The translations under genes and the position numbers were made by a program. The notes under the pieces were generated by a model. It was not told where the DNA came from. It saw nothing but the letters and a program-made list of their open reading frames with translations, and searched no databases. This document shows, piece after piece, positions 54,086 to 63,406 of a DNA stretch of 64,000 nucleotides. The stretch is from Nesterenkonia sandarakina (lineage in GTDB: Bacteria > Actinomycetota > Actinomycetes > Actinomycetales > Micrococcaceae), in NCBI RefSeq assembly GCF_003003175.1, contig NZ_PVTY01000007.1, positions 62,001 to 126,000 of the forward strand, written 5' to 3'. Within the stretch, counting starts at the first letter, position 1. Every line of letters begins with the position of its first letter.

Positions 54086-55233
54086 CAGTCGGTCTCCTCT
54101 TCGTTCGCGTCTTCGTTGCTTGCATCATCGTTGCCGGCATCTTCGCCGCCGGCGTCCTCGCCCTCGGCGCCTTCTTCAGCACCTTCGGCGCCGCCCTGCT
54201 CGGCTTCCATCTGCTCGATCATCTCTTCGATGTCTTCCTCGGAGAGCTCGGGCTGGCCCTCGGGGGCGGGGGCGGGGGCTGCGGCCTGGGGCGCTTCGGC
54301 GGAGGCGATCAGGTCCACCACGAAGATCAGGGTCTCGCCTGCGAGTTCGTGCTGGGTGCCCTCTTCGGCGTCCTCGTCCGCCTCGCCGTAGCCTGATTCC
54401 GGCGGGATGACCATCAGCACGCGGGAGCCGATCTGCTCACCCTCGAGGCCCTCCGCCCAGCCGGGGACCAGGTTGCTCAGCGGGAAGCCCGCCGGTCCGG
54501 CGTCGGCCTCCTCGTCGTCTGCAGGCCAGTTGGAGTCGAAGAGCTCGCCGTCGGACCACTTCCAGCCGGAGTAGCGCACCACGACCTGGTCGTCGGCGGC
54601 CACCTCCTCGCCGTCGCCCTGGATCAGCACCTCGGTGCTGACGTCCTCGGGTGCGTCGCCGTCGTTGCCGCCGAGCAGCTCCGGGAGCACGCCTTCTTCG
54701 TTCTCGATCTCGGGCAGCTCGCCGTCCTGCTCCTGGACCTCGCCCTCGGCGAAGGCCGGGGACTGGCCCTCCACCCGCAGCACCAGCAGCGTGGCCGCCG
54801 CGCCGGTCTCGGCGTTGGCGGGTTCGAACAATGCGATCTCGGACCCGACGGTGAGGTCGGTGTCGGTGAGCGACTCGTAGATGAACTCGCTCTGCTCCTG
54901 CATCTGCGGGAGGAAGATCATCGAGGGGTTGTCCTGGCTGAAGCTCTCCTCCTGGATCTCTCCGGTGCTGGGGTCCGCCACAGCGTGGGATACCTCGAGG
55001 ATCTGCTCCTCGTCGAGGTCCTCGCCGTCGCCGCGATCGAGCACCCGGGAGGCCTCCTCCTCGAGCTCCAGCGGGCTGCGCAGGATGACCTCTGGGGCAC
55101 CGTCGTCGGTGAAATGCAGGTCCACACCGGAGAGCGCGTCGGTGTCGCCCAGCCCGTCGTCGGAGCAGGACGTGAGCAGCAGGACTGCCGGGATGGACAG
55201 TGCCACGCAGGTGCGGCGGAACGGAGAATGCAC
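54085..55233 (-). CDS. FKBP-type peptidyl-prolyl isomerase lipoprotein
   Basis: Predicted surface-anchored prolyl isomerase. 382 residues with lipoprotein signal and lipobox LTSC (IPAVLLLTSCSDDG). Residues 40-200 look like a degenerate FKBP domain; a second domain from about 215 has VVRYSGWKWSDGELFDSNWPADD, LVPGWAEGLEGEQIGS and PPESGYGE. The last 70 residues are extremely acidic (Glu/Asp/Ala/Gly). GTG start 55233 with GAAGGAAA upstream. Confidence 0.9.
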   Translation of the reverse strand: MHSPFRRTCVALSIPAVLLLTSCSDDGLGDTDALSGVDLHFTDDGAPEVILRSPLELEEEASRVLDRGDGEDLDEEQILEVSHAVADPSTGEIQEESFSQDNPSMIFLPQMQEQSEFIYESLTDTDLTVGSEIALFEPANAETGAAATLLVLRVEGQSPAFAEGEVQEQDGELPEIENEEGVLPELLGGNDGDAPEDVSTEVLIQGDGEEVAADDQVVVRYSGWKWSDGELFDSNWPADDEEADAGPAGFPLSNLVPGWAEGLEGEQIGSRVLMVIPPESGYGEADEDAEEGTQHELAGETLIFVVDLIASAEAPQAAAPAPAPEGQPELSEEDIEEMIEQMEAEQGGAEGAEEGAEGEDAGGEDAGNDDASNEDANEEETD

Positions 55234-55312
55234 AGGGGTTTCCTTCAGCTTGAACGGCGACCTGACAAGGTCTGGGCCTGCCCAGCACTGTACAGGCCGG
55301 ATACCTGGTTCG

Positions 55313-56806
55313 TCAGATCAGCGGAGGCTCAGCAAGCTCCTGGGGATGCCCCAGCTTGTAGCGCTCGCTGAGCGCCAGCGGGAGCTCCTGCGCCCGGCGC
55401 TCCTCGAGGCTCTGCTCGCGCAGCGTGGCGACCCGCTCGCCGAGCCGGCCCAGCAGCGTGTCCACGCGGGGGTCCTCGGCGCTGAGCGGATCCTTGAGCA
55501 TCAGCGCGTCCAGCGGACGGTCCACCAGCTTGTGGTGCACCCAGTCCACGGTGTGCTCGGAGCCCATGGCGCGGGCGGTGGAGAGGAAGCGTCCGCGCAG
55601 CGCGGCCCGGGTGGTGGCCGGCGGGTCCACGATGGCGCGCTGGATCCGCTCGGGCTCCAGCTGGGTGCTGGCCCGGCCGCGGGCCGCGAGCAGGTTGAAC
55701 ACCCCGCGGGTGGGGTGGACGTCGTGATAGGCCATGTCGAGCTGTTCCAGCTTCGGGTGTCCCATGGGCAGGCCGCCGCGTTCGGCGACATCAATGAGCA
55801 GCCGCTTCTTGATCGCCCAGTCGATGTCGCGTTCGATCGGTGCGTGCTCGCCGCTGGCCACGGCCTGCAGGGTGCGTTCCCAGAGCTCGAAGATCTGCTC
55901 CACCCGGTCGTGGTGGGCGCCGTTCTCCCGGACGAAGCGTCGGGCGCGGTCGAGCAGCCGGGCCTGGATGTCCACGGCGGTCTGTTCGCCTCCATGACGA
56001 ATCTTGACGCTGGCCTGCCCGGTGATGTCGTGGCTGATGTGCCGGATCGCGCCGATCGGGTTTTCCAGCTCGAAGTCCCCCACCGGGATCCCGGATTCGA
56101 CCATCCGCAGCACCAGGTCGGTGGCGCCGTAGCGCAGCAGGCTGGTGGTCTCGGACATGTTGGAGTCGCCCACGATCACGTGCAGCCGCCGGTGCACGGC
56201 GGCGTCGGAGTGGGGCTCGTCGCGGGTGTTGATGATCGGCCGGGAGCGGGTGGTGGCCGAAGAGATGCCCTCCCACATGTGGTCCGCCCGCTGGGAGAAC
56301 GCGTAGTGCGCCGGGGTCTCGTCGGTGGCCGGGACCAGCCGGCCGGCGCCGACCATGATCTGCCGGGTCACCAGGAAGGGCAGCAGGATGGTGGAGAGCC
56401 GCCGGAAGTGGGTGGTGCGCGGGATCAGGTAGTTCTCGTGGCTGCCGTAGGAGTTGCCCTGGGAGTCCACGTTGTTCTTCAGCAGGTACACGCTGCCGTC
56501 GAAGCCGTCCTCGGTCATCGCGGCCTCGGCGCGCTGGGCCAGGTCGTGCATGATCAGCTCGCCGGCCCGGTCGGAGGCGATCAGGTCCAGCAGGTCATCG
56601 CATTCGGCGGTGGCGTACTCCGGGTGGGAGCCGACGTCGAGGTAGAGCCGGGAGGCGTTCGGGATGAAGACGTTGGAGCTTCTCCCCCAGCGCAGCACCG
56701 GGCGGAAGAGGTAGCGCGCCACCTCCTCCGGGGGCAGGCCGCGGTGGGTGCCGCCGGTGTGGGTGATGCCGAACTCGGTCTCGACCCCGATGACGCGCCG
56801 ATCCAT
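55313..56806 (-). CDS. pafA: Pup-protein ligase
   Basis: Joins the C-terminal Glu of Pup to lysines of target proteins using ATP. 497 residues with the nucleotide/metal-binding start VIGVETEFGITH, the catalytic-base strand LYLDVGSHPEYATAE, then SYGSHENYLIPR and DEPHSDAAVHRRLHVIVGDSNMSE. About 45 residues longer than M. tuberculosis PafA, partly in the C-terminus. Starts six bases after the pup stop; no proteasome genes lie between. Confidence 0.94.
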   Translation of the reverse strand: MDRRVIGVETEFGITHTGGTHRGLPPEEVARYLFRPVLRWGRSSNVFIPNASRLYLDVGSHPEYATAECDDLLDLIASDRAGELIMHDLAQRAEAAMTEDGFDGSVYLLKNNVDSQGNSYGSHENYLIPRTTHFRRLSTILLPFLVTRQIMVGAGRLVPATDETPAHYAFSQRADHMWEGISSATTRSRPIINTRDEPHSDAAVHRRLHVIVGDSNMSETTSLLRYGATDLVLRMVESGIPVGDFELENPIGAIRHISHDITGQASVKIRHGGEQTAVDIQARLLDRARRFVRENGAHHDRVEQIFELWERTLQAVASGEHAPIERDIDWAIKKRLLIDVAERGGLPMGHPKLEQLDMAYHDVHPTRGVFNLLAARGRASTQLEPERIQRAIVDPPATTRAALRGRFLSTARAMGSEHTVDWVHHKLVDRPLDALMLKDPLSAEDPRVDTLLGRLGERVATLREQSLEERRAQELPLALSERYKLGHPQELAEPPLI

Positions 56807-56812
56807 GGAGGC

Positions 56813-57013
56813 CTACTCGCCGCCCTTCTGCACGAAGCCCTTGACGAACTCCTCGGCGTTGGACTCCAGCACCGAATCGATCTCATCGAGCAGGCTGTCG
56901 AGCTCGCCGGCCCGTTTCTGGGCCTGCGCGTTGGCGCCGACCGCGCCCGCGGCCTCGGGCGCTGCGCCGTCGTCGTTTCCGCCCTGCGGGCGCTTCTGCG
57001 GTTGCGTGGACAT
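56813..57013 (-). CDS. pup: Prokaryotic ubiquitin-like protein Pup (GGE form)
   Basis: Small disordered protein tag. 66 residues: MSTQPQKRPQGG, an Ala/Gly-rich stretch, then the coiled-coil region GELDSLLDEIDSVLESNAEE and the C-terminus VKGFVQKGGE. It ends in Gly-Gly-Glu rather than Gly-Gly-Gln, so it can be ligated without prior deamidation by Dop. ATG 57013 is supported by AGAAGGAGA; an upstream in-frame start is unlikely. Confidence 0.95.
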   Translation of the reverse strand: MSTQPQKRPQGGNDDGAAPEAAGAVGANAQAQKRAGELDSLLDEIDSVLESNAEEFVKGFVQKGGE

Positions 57014-57085
57014 GATGTCTCCTTCTAGGAACCCTGCAGTTCGGTGACTCAGCAGCCTGTTCACCAAGGTCTGTCACCCGAGAGT

Positions 57086-58819
57086 CTAGTGACCCAGCAG
57101 CCGTTGGAGTCCGGTGATGAGGTCCTGCGCCGTCTCCGCGGTGGCAAGTGTATTCTCCGCCGCCGCCCGCGTGCCGGCATAGGGGTCGGGCAGGCCCAGC
57201 CGCACCACGGGGGAGACGTCATCGGCGCGCAGCAGGATCTGGTCCCAGCTGGCCCCGACGACGACGTCGGCATGGTCGCTGACCAGCTGGCCGCGCAGCC
57301 AGGCGCGGGTCTCCTCGGGCGGGTGCTCCGCGGCCCAGGCGATCTGCGCATCCGTGAACAGTCGGCGCATCCGTCCGGCGCGGGCGAGCTTGTAGTAGAG
57401 GCCCTTCTCCGGGCGCAGGTCCGCGTACTGCAGGTCCACCATGCCCAGCAGCGGGGCGTCCCAGGCGAGGCCGTCGCGGCGGCGGTAGGACTCGAGCAGG
57501 GTCAGCTTCGCGATCCAGTCCACCCGGTCCGCCGCGGCATAGAGGTCGGTGCCCAGGTCCTCGAGCAGCTCCTCCCAGGCCTCGAGCAGCTCCGCGGTCT
57601 CGGCGTCGGGGACGCTGACGCTGTCGCTGGGGCCCGCCTTCTCCTGCTCCCAAGCGATCGCCGCGTCCAGGTAGAGCTGCTGGATCTGGACCGCGGTGAG
57701 CTCCCCGCGGGAGGTCGGCACCGTGGCGGTGAGCGTCGGGTCGTGGGAGATGGTCTTCAGCGCGGCGACCGGGTCGCTGAGCGTCAGCTCCGGGGCTCGT
57801 CCGGATTCGATCAGGTCCAGCACCAGCGCGGTGCTGCCCACCCGCATCCAGGCCGAGTACTCGCTCATGTTCGCGTCACCGATGATCACGTGCAGCCGGC
57901 GGAACCGGTCGTGATCGGCGTGCGGCTCGTCGCGGGTGTTGATGATCGGGCGGCGCACCGTGGTCTCCAGGCCGACCTGTTCTTCGAAGAAGTCGGCGCG
58001 CTGGGAGATCTGGTACCCGGCCTGCGCGCTGGTGTGCCCGATCCCGACCCGCCCGGCGCCGCAGAGGACCTGCCGGGTCGCGAAGAAGGGCAGCAGCCCG
58101 GCGACGATCGCGTCGAAGTCCACGCTGCGCGGCACCAGGTAGTTCTCGTGGGCGCCGTAGGAGACGGACTTGTTGTCGGTGTTGTTCTTGTACAGCAGCA
58201 CCTGCGGGGCGTGCTGCTCCTGGCTCAGCCGGCGGGCGGCGGCCAGCGCGACCCGGTCACCGGCGACGTCGTAGAGCACGGCGCGGCGGGCGCCGATGGC
58301 CTCGGGCGAGGAGTATTCCGGGTGGGCATGGTCCACGTAGAACCGGGCCCCGTTGCCCAGGACCAGGTTCATCAGCAGCTGCGGGGCCCCCTCGGCGGCC
58401 TGGAAGAACTCGCCGCGCCAGTGCGGCGATCCCGGCGCGTGGAAGGCGACGTCGGCCGGGCTGGGATCCCCGGAGCTGACGTTGCCCAGCGCGTCCCGCA
58501 CCGGGCCGTGGCCGGGCTCCTGCTCGGTGGCGTAGCTGAGCGTGTCGTCGTGGCGGGCGTGGGCCAGCGCCTCCCCGGAATCGGTGAGCTGCGAGGGGTG
58601 CGCCGCGGAGCGCGGGAGCACCCAGCCGCGGGCGTCGACCAGCGGGGACTCGGACTGATAGTCCCATTCGGTGCCGGCCACTGCCCCGCCGGACTCGGTG
58701 ACGTGGGCGGCGTAGGCGTTGACCAGCTCGATGGAGAGCGCGATGTGGCTGGCGCGCGGGTTGGCCGGGGCGTGGATCCCGTATTCGGTCTCCATCCCGA
58801 TCAGCCGGCGCACGGTCAT
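57086..58819 (-). CDS. dop: Depupylase/deamidase of Pup
   Basis: Removes Pup from substrates (and, where Pup ends in Gln, deamidates it). 577 residues, longer than M. tuberculosis Dop (about 500). It has RRLIGMETEYGIHAPANP, the Dop-specific loop region around residues 40-75, FYVDHAHPEYSSPEA with the catalytic Asp, and SYGAHENYLVPR. With Pup already ending in Glu, only the depupylase activity should be needed. ATG overlaps the arc stop by four bases. Confidence 0.93.
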   Translation of the reverse strand: MTVRRLIGMETEYGIHAPANPRASHIALSIELVNAYAAHVTESGGAVAGTEWDYQSESPLVDARGWVLPRSAAHPSQLTDSGEALAHARHDDTLSYATEQEPGHGPVRDALGNVSSGDPSPADVAFHAPGSPHWRGEFFQAAEGAPQLLMNLVLGNGARFYVDHAHPEYSSPEAIGARRAVLYDVAGDRVALAAARRLSQEQHAPQVLLYKNNTDNKSVSYGAHENYLVPRSVDFDAIVAGLLPFFATRQVLCGAGRVGIGHTSAQAGYQISQRADFFEEQVGLETTVRRPIINTRDEPHADHDRFRRLHVIIGDANMSEYSAWMRVGSTALVLDLIESGRAPELTLSDPVAALKTISHDPTLTATVPTSRGELTAVQIQQLYLDAAIAWEQEKAGPSDSVSVPDAETAELLEAWEELLEDLGTDLYAAADRVDWIAKLTLLESYRRRDGLAWDAPLLGMVDLQYADLRPEKGLYYKLARAGRMRRLFTDAQIAWAAEHPPEETRAWLRGQLVSDHADVVVGASWDQILLRADDVSPVVRLGLPDPYAGTRAAAENTLATAETAQDLITGLQRLLGH

Positions 58820-60657
58820 CGGTGCGCCCCGGCGGCGGCCTGGGAGGGCCGTTCGATCCGGACCACCGGGGAGGTCGAGGCGCCGACCACGCGGGCCCAG
58901 GCCTGCGGGTCTGCGGTGTTGACCAGGTCCTCCTGGTCGCGGAGCTCCTCCTCGGCGGCGGCGAGCAGATGATCCAGTGTGAGGCCCTTCTGCGCCGGGT
59001 CGGTGCCGGCGCGCAGGAAGTCCTTGATCGCGGCCTTCTTCGCCCGGTCCACGATGTTGCTGAGCACCGCACCGGACATGAAGTCCGCGGCCTGGAACGC
59101 GGTGTGGGTGCCGTCGGCGTGGATCAGGCGCAGCCGGGCCACAGGGGTGTGCGGGAAGAGCCGGTCCAGCAGCGCGTCCACCAGGGCGGCGACGGCGGCG
59201 GCGCGGTCTCCGTGGGCGGCGAGCAGCTCGGGGTGCAGCGGGACCGCTCCGCCGAGGTGGATGCCGAGGATCTCCCCGGCGCCCTCGCGGCCGGGACGCT
59301 GGACGCGGATCTTCACGTCGAGGCGGCCCGGGCGCAGGATGGCCGGGTCGATCATGTCTTCACGGTTGGAGGCGCCGATCACGATGACGTTCTCCAGCGA
59401 TTCCACGCCGTCGATCTCGGCCAGCAGCTGCGGGACGATGGTGGTCTCCACATCGGAGGAGACCCCGGAGCCGCGGGTGCGGAAGAGCGCCTCCATCTCA
59501 TCGAAGAACACCACCACCGGCTGCCCGGCGGAGGCGCGTTCGCGGGCCCGGGAGAAGATCACCCGGATGTGCCGCTCGGTCTCGCCCACGTACTTGTTCA
59601 GCAGCTCGGGGCCCTTGATGTTGAGGAAGAACGCGCCCTTGCCGGGGCCGGCGCTGCCGGAACCGGCACCTTGGCCGGTGCCGGGCTGGCCGGCGTCGTC
59701 GGCCGCTGACTGGCCGGTCTCGGCCAGCGAGCTTGCCACGGCCTTGGCGATCATGGTCTTGCCGCAGCCGGGAGGCCCGTAGAGCAGGATCCCCTTCGGC
59801 GCGCGCAGCCCGTGCTCCTTGTAGAGGTCCGCGTGCAGGAAGGGCAGCTCCACGGCGTCGCGGATCGCCTCGATCTGTTCGGAGAGGCCGCCGATGTCGG
59901 AGTAGGAGACGTCCGGGGACTCCTCGAGCACCACGTCCTCGACCTCGGAGAGCGGCACGATCTCGGTGGCGGTGCCGGTGCGCAGGTCCACCATCACGGC
60001 GTCGCCGACCCGGGCGCTGTGCAGTCCCTCGCGCTGGGCCGCAGCGGTGGCGGCCTCGGTGAGGGTGACCACCCGCTCGTCCTCGCCGCGGGAGATGATC
60101 ACCAGTCGGGAGTCGGGCAGCACCTCTTTGACCCGGGCGAGCTCCCCGGTGCGCTCGGCGCCGAGGATCGCGACCACGGTGAAGTTCTCGTTCAGCAGCA
60201 CCTCGTCGCCGGCCTGAAGCTGGTCCGGGCTGATCAGCGGGGACAGGCTGACCCGGAGCTTGCGTCCGGCCTGGAGGATGTCGACCCCGGCCACGGTGGT
60301 GGCCTGGATCTCGCGGCCCTCGGCCTGGGCGTGCGCGGGCCGGTACGCGATGACCGTGCCGAAGGTGAACGGCGCCTGGCCATCGGCCTGCAGCGCGTTG
60401 CGCAGCTGGGAGATCTCGTTGCGGGTGGTCTCCAGCAGGTCGGACATCCGCTGGTTGTTCCGCCCGGCGCTCTGCAGCTGGGCCTCGAGCTGCTTGGAGC
60501 GGCTGCGCAGCGTGTCCAGCTGGCGGTGCGCCTGGGCGAGACGCTCCTGCTGGCGCTGCGCCTCGCGGGCCTGCTCGGTGCTGGGCGTGAAGGTCTGCGC
60601 GGGCTCGAAGTCAGGGGTCCGTGCGGGGGTGCGCTCGTTGCCGGTCTGCTCACTCAC
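58816..60657 (-). CDS. arc: Proteasome-associated-type AAA ATPase ARC (Mpa homologue)
   Basis: Ring ATPase that recognises pupylated proteins and unfolds them. 613 residues: N-terminal coiled coil (residues about 25-95, the Pup-binding part), two OB folds, then the AAA+ module with Walker A GPPGCGKTMIAKAVA, Walker B VVFFDEMEALF, and SRE block IGASNREDMIDPAILRPGR. A Gly/Ser/Ala insertion follows Walker A. The C-terminus ends SQAAAGAHR and lacks the Gly-Gln-Tyr-Leu proteasome-docking tail of Mpa. Confidence 0.93.
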   Translation of the reverse strand: MSEQTGNERTPARTPDFEPAQTFTPSTEQAREAQRQQERLAQAHRQLDTLRSRSKQLEAQLQSAGRNNQRMSDLLETTRNEISQLRNALQADGQAPFTFGTVIAYRPAHAQAEGREIQATTVAGVDILQAGRKLRVSLSPLISPDQLQAGDEVLLNENFTVVAILGAERTGELARVKEVLPDSRLVIISRGEDERVVTLTEAATAAAQREGLHSARVGDAVMVDLRTGTATEIVPLSEVEDVVLEESPDVSYSDIGGLSEQIEAIRDAVELPFLHADLYKEHGLRAPKGILLYGPPGCGKTMIAKAVASSLAETGQSAADDAGQPGTGQGAGSGSAGPGKGAFFLNIKGPELLNKYVGETERHIRVIFSRARERASAGQPVVVFFDEMEALFRTRGSGVSSDVETTIVPQLLAEIDGVESLENVIVIGASNREDMIDPAILRPGRLDVKIRVQRPGREGAGEILGIHLGGAVPLHPELLAAHGDRAAAVAALVDALLDRLFPHTPVARLRLIHADGTHTAFQAADFMSGAVLSNIVDRAKKAAIKDFLRAGTDPAQKGLTLDHLLAAAEEELRDQEDLVNTADPQAWARVVGASTSPVVRIERPSQAAAGAHR

Positions 60658-61717
60658 GGGTGAACACCTCCTTGGCCTGGGCGGCGATCTTCTGGGACAG
60701 GGCCGCAGCCTTGCGGGCCTTCTTTCCGGAGACGGTGCGGGTCTTCAGGCTCTCCTCGTCCCAGACGGCGTCGGGATCGTTGGCCGGCCAGGCGGCGCGG
60801 TCCTCCTCGCTGACCACCGAGACCTTCTCGCGCTTCTTCAGCTGCAGCGGGGTCTGGTCGTCGGCGAGCCGGCGGGCTGAGAGCAGGAAGCCGGTGTGGG
60901 CGACCATCCGGTGGTCCGGGCGCACGGCGAGCCCGTCGAGGTGCCAGGTGCGCAGCATGGTCTCATGCGCCTCCGGCTCGGTGAAGCCCTCCGAGGAGCG
61001 GATCTCCTCGGCGAGCCGGGAGAGCTGGGTGACCGAGGCGACGTAGCTGACCCATACGCCGCCGGGGGCCAGCACGGTCTTCACCGCGTCCAGGCACTCC
61101 CAGGGGGCGAGCATGTCCAGCACCACCCGGTCCACGCTGCCGGGGGCCTCCACGGTGAGGACCTCCTCCTGCATGTCGCCGAGGTAGACCTCCCAGCCGG
61201 GGTGGGGTTCGCCGAAGAACGCCTCGACATTGCCCACCGCGATGTCCTTGAAGTCCTCGCGCCGCTCGAAGGAGTGCAGGATGCCGCTCTCCCCCACCGC
61301 GCGCAGCAGCGAGATCGACAGCGCCCCGGAGCCGACCCCGGCCTCGACCACGCGGGCGCCGGGGAAGATGTCGGCGACCTGGACGATCTGTGCGGAGTCC
61401 TTGGGGTAGACCACGGTGGCGCCGCGCGGCATGGACAGCACGAAGTCATTGAGCAGCGGGCGCAGCACCTGGTACTCGTGGCCGGCGTCGTTGGCGACCA
61501 GGATGCCTTCGCTGGCGCCGATGAGCAGATCGTGGCGCAGCACCCCCTGGTGGGTGTGCCATTCACCGCCGGGCTGCAGCGTGATGGTGCTGGGCCGGCC
61601 CTTGCGGTCGGTGAGCTGCACACGCTGGCCCGCGCGCAGCGGACCCGAGCGCATATGGGCCCCGATGGGACCGGTGCGGGTCGTGGTCGGGGTCTTGCCG
61701 GAGGTGCTCGTGGTCAC
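60650..61717 (-). CDS. trmI: tRNA (adenine-N1)-methyltransferase (m1A58)
   Basis: Methylates A58 in the T-loop of tRNAs. 355 residues with an N-terminal beta domain (MRSGPLRAGQRVQLTDRKGR) and the SAM-binding motif VVEAGVGSGALSISLLRAVG, then DRVVLDMLAPWECLD. The C-terminal 90 residues are Lys-rich. GTG start 61717; stop overlaps arc by eight bases. TrmI at the head of the arc-dop-pup unit is the usual actinobacterial order. Confidence 0.93.
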   Translation of the reverse strand: MTTSTSGKTPTTTRTGPIGAHMRSGPLRAGQRVQLTDRKGRPSTITLQPGGEWHTHQGVLRHDLLIGASEGILVANDAGHEYQVLRPLLNDFVLSMPRGATVVYPKDSAQIVQVADIFPGARVVEAGVGSGALSISLLRAVGESGILHSFERREDFKDIAVGNVEAFFGEPHPGWEVYLGDMQEEVLTVEAPGSVDRVVLDMLAPWECLDAVKTVLAPGGVWVSYVASVTQLSRLAEEIRSSEGFTEPEAHETMLRTWHLDGLAVRPDHRMVAHTGFLLSARRLADDQTPLQLKKREKVSVVSEEDRAAWPANDPDAVWDEESLKTRTVSGKKARKAAALSQKIAAQAKEVFTRE

Positions 61718-61861
61718 TGAAACTCGCTCTCTGAGGTGCTGCGGCTCCGCCGACCGTGATCCGGTCCAGGCGGACGTATCGTCTGGCTTCAGCCTATCCC
61801 TGTCAGGGCTTCGGCTTCAGCGGCCGCTGTCACAGCGACTTCTCCTATCAGCGCCGGGTCC

Positions 61862-62620
61862 TCAGCGCGGGCGGCTGAGCCGGGCGTTGGCGACCCGGAC
61901 GGTCTCCGAGGCGCCCTGCCAGAGGAAGAAGCTGACCATCACGGTCACCACGACGACGACCAGGCTCACCTCGCGCATCCCGCTGATCACCACGGCGGCC
62001 AGTCCGGCCAGCAGCAGGACGACGACGACGCGCCCGGCCCACCCGGCGGCGCGCATCCCGCGGTCCTGGTCTCCGGTGGCGGCCCAGACCGCGGATTCCA
62101 CGATCCGTCCGCCGTCCAGCGGCAGTCCCGGCAGCAGGTTGAAGACCCCGACGAAGAAGTTCACCAGCACGGTGACCTGGAAGAGCATCGCGGCGACTCC
62201 GGTGAGCTCGAGGATCCCGGAGAGGTAGAGGCCGAGTCCGGCGATCACCAGGTTGGCGGCGGGTCCGGCCAGGGACACCGCGAGGGACTTCGCCGGGGTG
62301 GCCCGGTGGGCGAGGAACTCGGTGTGTCCGCCCCAGAGGTTGAGCTCGATCTCGGTGGTGGGCCAGCCGAAGGAGCGGGCGGCCAGCGCATGGGCGAGCT
62401 CGTGGGCCAGCACCGAGAACATCAGCAGCACCGCATAGCCCAGCGCCACCAGGTAGGCCAGGGCGCCCAGCTCGGGGAAGATCCGCTGGACCTGGGGGCC
62501 GAAGAGCACCACGATGACGGCGCTGACCAGGAACCAGGAGGCGCGGAAGCGCACGGGGACCCCGGCGATCCGCACCAGGGTCATCGCCTTGCGTGCTCGG
62601 CCGCCGGGGCGTGCGGTCAT
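61862..62620 (-). CDS. Site-2 protease family (M50) membrane metalloprotease
   Basis: Intramembrane or membrane-embedded zinc protease; substrate unknown. 252 residues with five or six membrane helices. The zinc motif HELAH lies in MFSVLAHELAHALAARSFGW and the third ligand in NLLPGLPLDGGRIVES. It lacks the CBS and PDZ domains of other S2P groups. Start ATG 62620 (MTARPGGRARK) overlaps the stop of the HAD gene (ATGA), which rules out the longer upstream frame. Confidence 0.9.
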   Translation of the reverse strand: MTARPGGRARKAMTLVRIAGVPVRFRASWFLVSAVIVVLFGPQVQRIFPELGALAYLVALGYAVLLMFSVLAHELAHALAARSFGWPTTEIELNLWGGHTEFLAHRATPAKSLAVSLAGPAANLVIAGLGLYLSGILELTGVAAMLFQVTVLVNFFVGVFNLLPGLPLDGGRIVESAVWAATGDQDRGMRAAGWAGRVVVVLLLAGLAAVVISGMREVSLVVVVVTVMVSFFLWQGASETVRVANARLSRPR

Positions 62621-63366
62621 CGGGGCAGGAGTCCTTCGAGGTCTGCCGCGCTCACGCCGGCCAGCCCGTCGAGGGTCTGCCAACGGGCGTCGGCTGGGAT
62701 CGGGGTGTAGTGCGGGACCGCGACGGTGACCAGCCCGGAGGCGGCCGCGGAGCTGACCCCCGGTACCGAGTCCTCGATCGCGATGCAGCGGCGGATCGCC
62801 AGCGGCTCCCCGCTGCGCTGTTCGTGATCTCCGGACATGGTGCTGAAGGCCTGCTGGTAGGCCTCCGGGTCGGGCTTGCCGCGGCTGACCATGTCCCCGC
62901 TGACGATGAACTCCATCGAACCCTCCGGGAGCGCGGCGACGATCGCCTCGGCCAGCGGCTTCTCGCTCATGGTGACCAGGGCGCAGCGGACTCCGGCGGC
63001 CTTGAGGTCGGCGAGCAGCTCGCGGGCTCCCGGGCGCCAGGGCATCTCGGCGGCGGCGCGGGCCGCGACCCGGGTGATGAGGTGATCGATGATCTCGCGC
63101 ACCGTCATGTCCACCCCGGCCTCGCGCAGCACGGTGGCGCTGTAGCTCAGCGCCTGTCCGACCAGGCCGTGGGCCTGCTCCTGGGACCAGGTGCCGCCAT
63201 GCGCCTCGACCAGGGCGCGCTCCTCAGAGATCCAATACGGCTCGGTGTCCACCAGCGTGCCGTCCATGTCCCAGAACACGGCCTGGAGCTCCCCGGAGAG
63301 CGGCTCGGAGGCGAGGGGGGCGGCGGAGGGCTGCTGCTGAACGGCGGCGGAGGAGGTCGAAGGCAT
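62617..63366 (-). CDS. HAD-superfamily phosphatase (beta-phosphoglucomutase-like)
   Basis: Phosphatase or mutase on a small phosphorylated metabolite; substrate unknown. 249 residues: motif I FWDMDGTLVDTEP with the nucleophile Asp, helical cap, motif II LVTMSEK, motif III/IV KPDPEAY and IEDSVPGVSSAAASG. The first 25 residues are a Ser/Ala/Gln-rich tail. Start ATG 63366 with TACGAT seven bases upstream. Pairs with the M50 gene. Confidence 0.9.
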   Translation of the reverse strand: MPSTSSAAVQQQPSAAPLASEPLSGELQAVFWDMDGTLVDTEPYWISEERALVEAHGGTWSQEQAHGLVGQALSYSATVLREAGVDMTVREIIDHLITRVAARAAAEMPWRPGARELLADLKAAGVRCALVTMSEKPLAEAIVAALPEGSMEFIVSGDMVSRGKPDPEAYQQAFSTMSGDHEQRSGEPLAIRRCIAIEDSVPGVSSAAASGLVTVAVPHYTPIPADARWQTLDGLAGVSAADLEGLLPR

Positions 63367-63373
63367 GGGCTCA

Positions 63374-63379
63374 ATCGTA
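63374..63379 (-). promoter_or_regulatory. -10 element for the HAD phosphatase gene
   Basis: TACGAT on the minus strand, seven bases (TGAGCCC) before the ATG at 63366. Confidence 0.55.
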
Positions 63380-63406
63380 CGCTTCCCGTGTGCTCGCCAG
63401 GGGGGA

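Noticed and set aside
56807-56812. A search for prcB/prcA between pup and pafA, or elsewhere in the window
   Set aside because: Only six bases separate the genes, and no frame in the window has proteasome beta- or alpha-subunit motifs.
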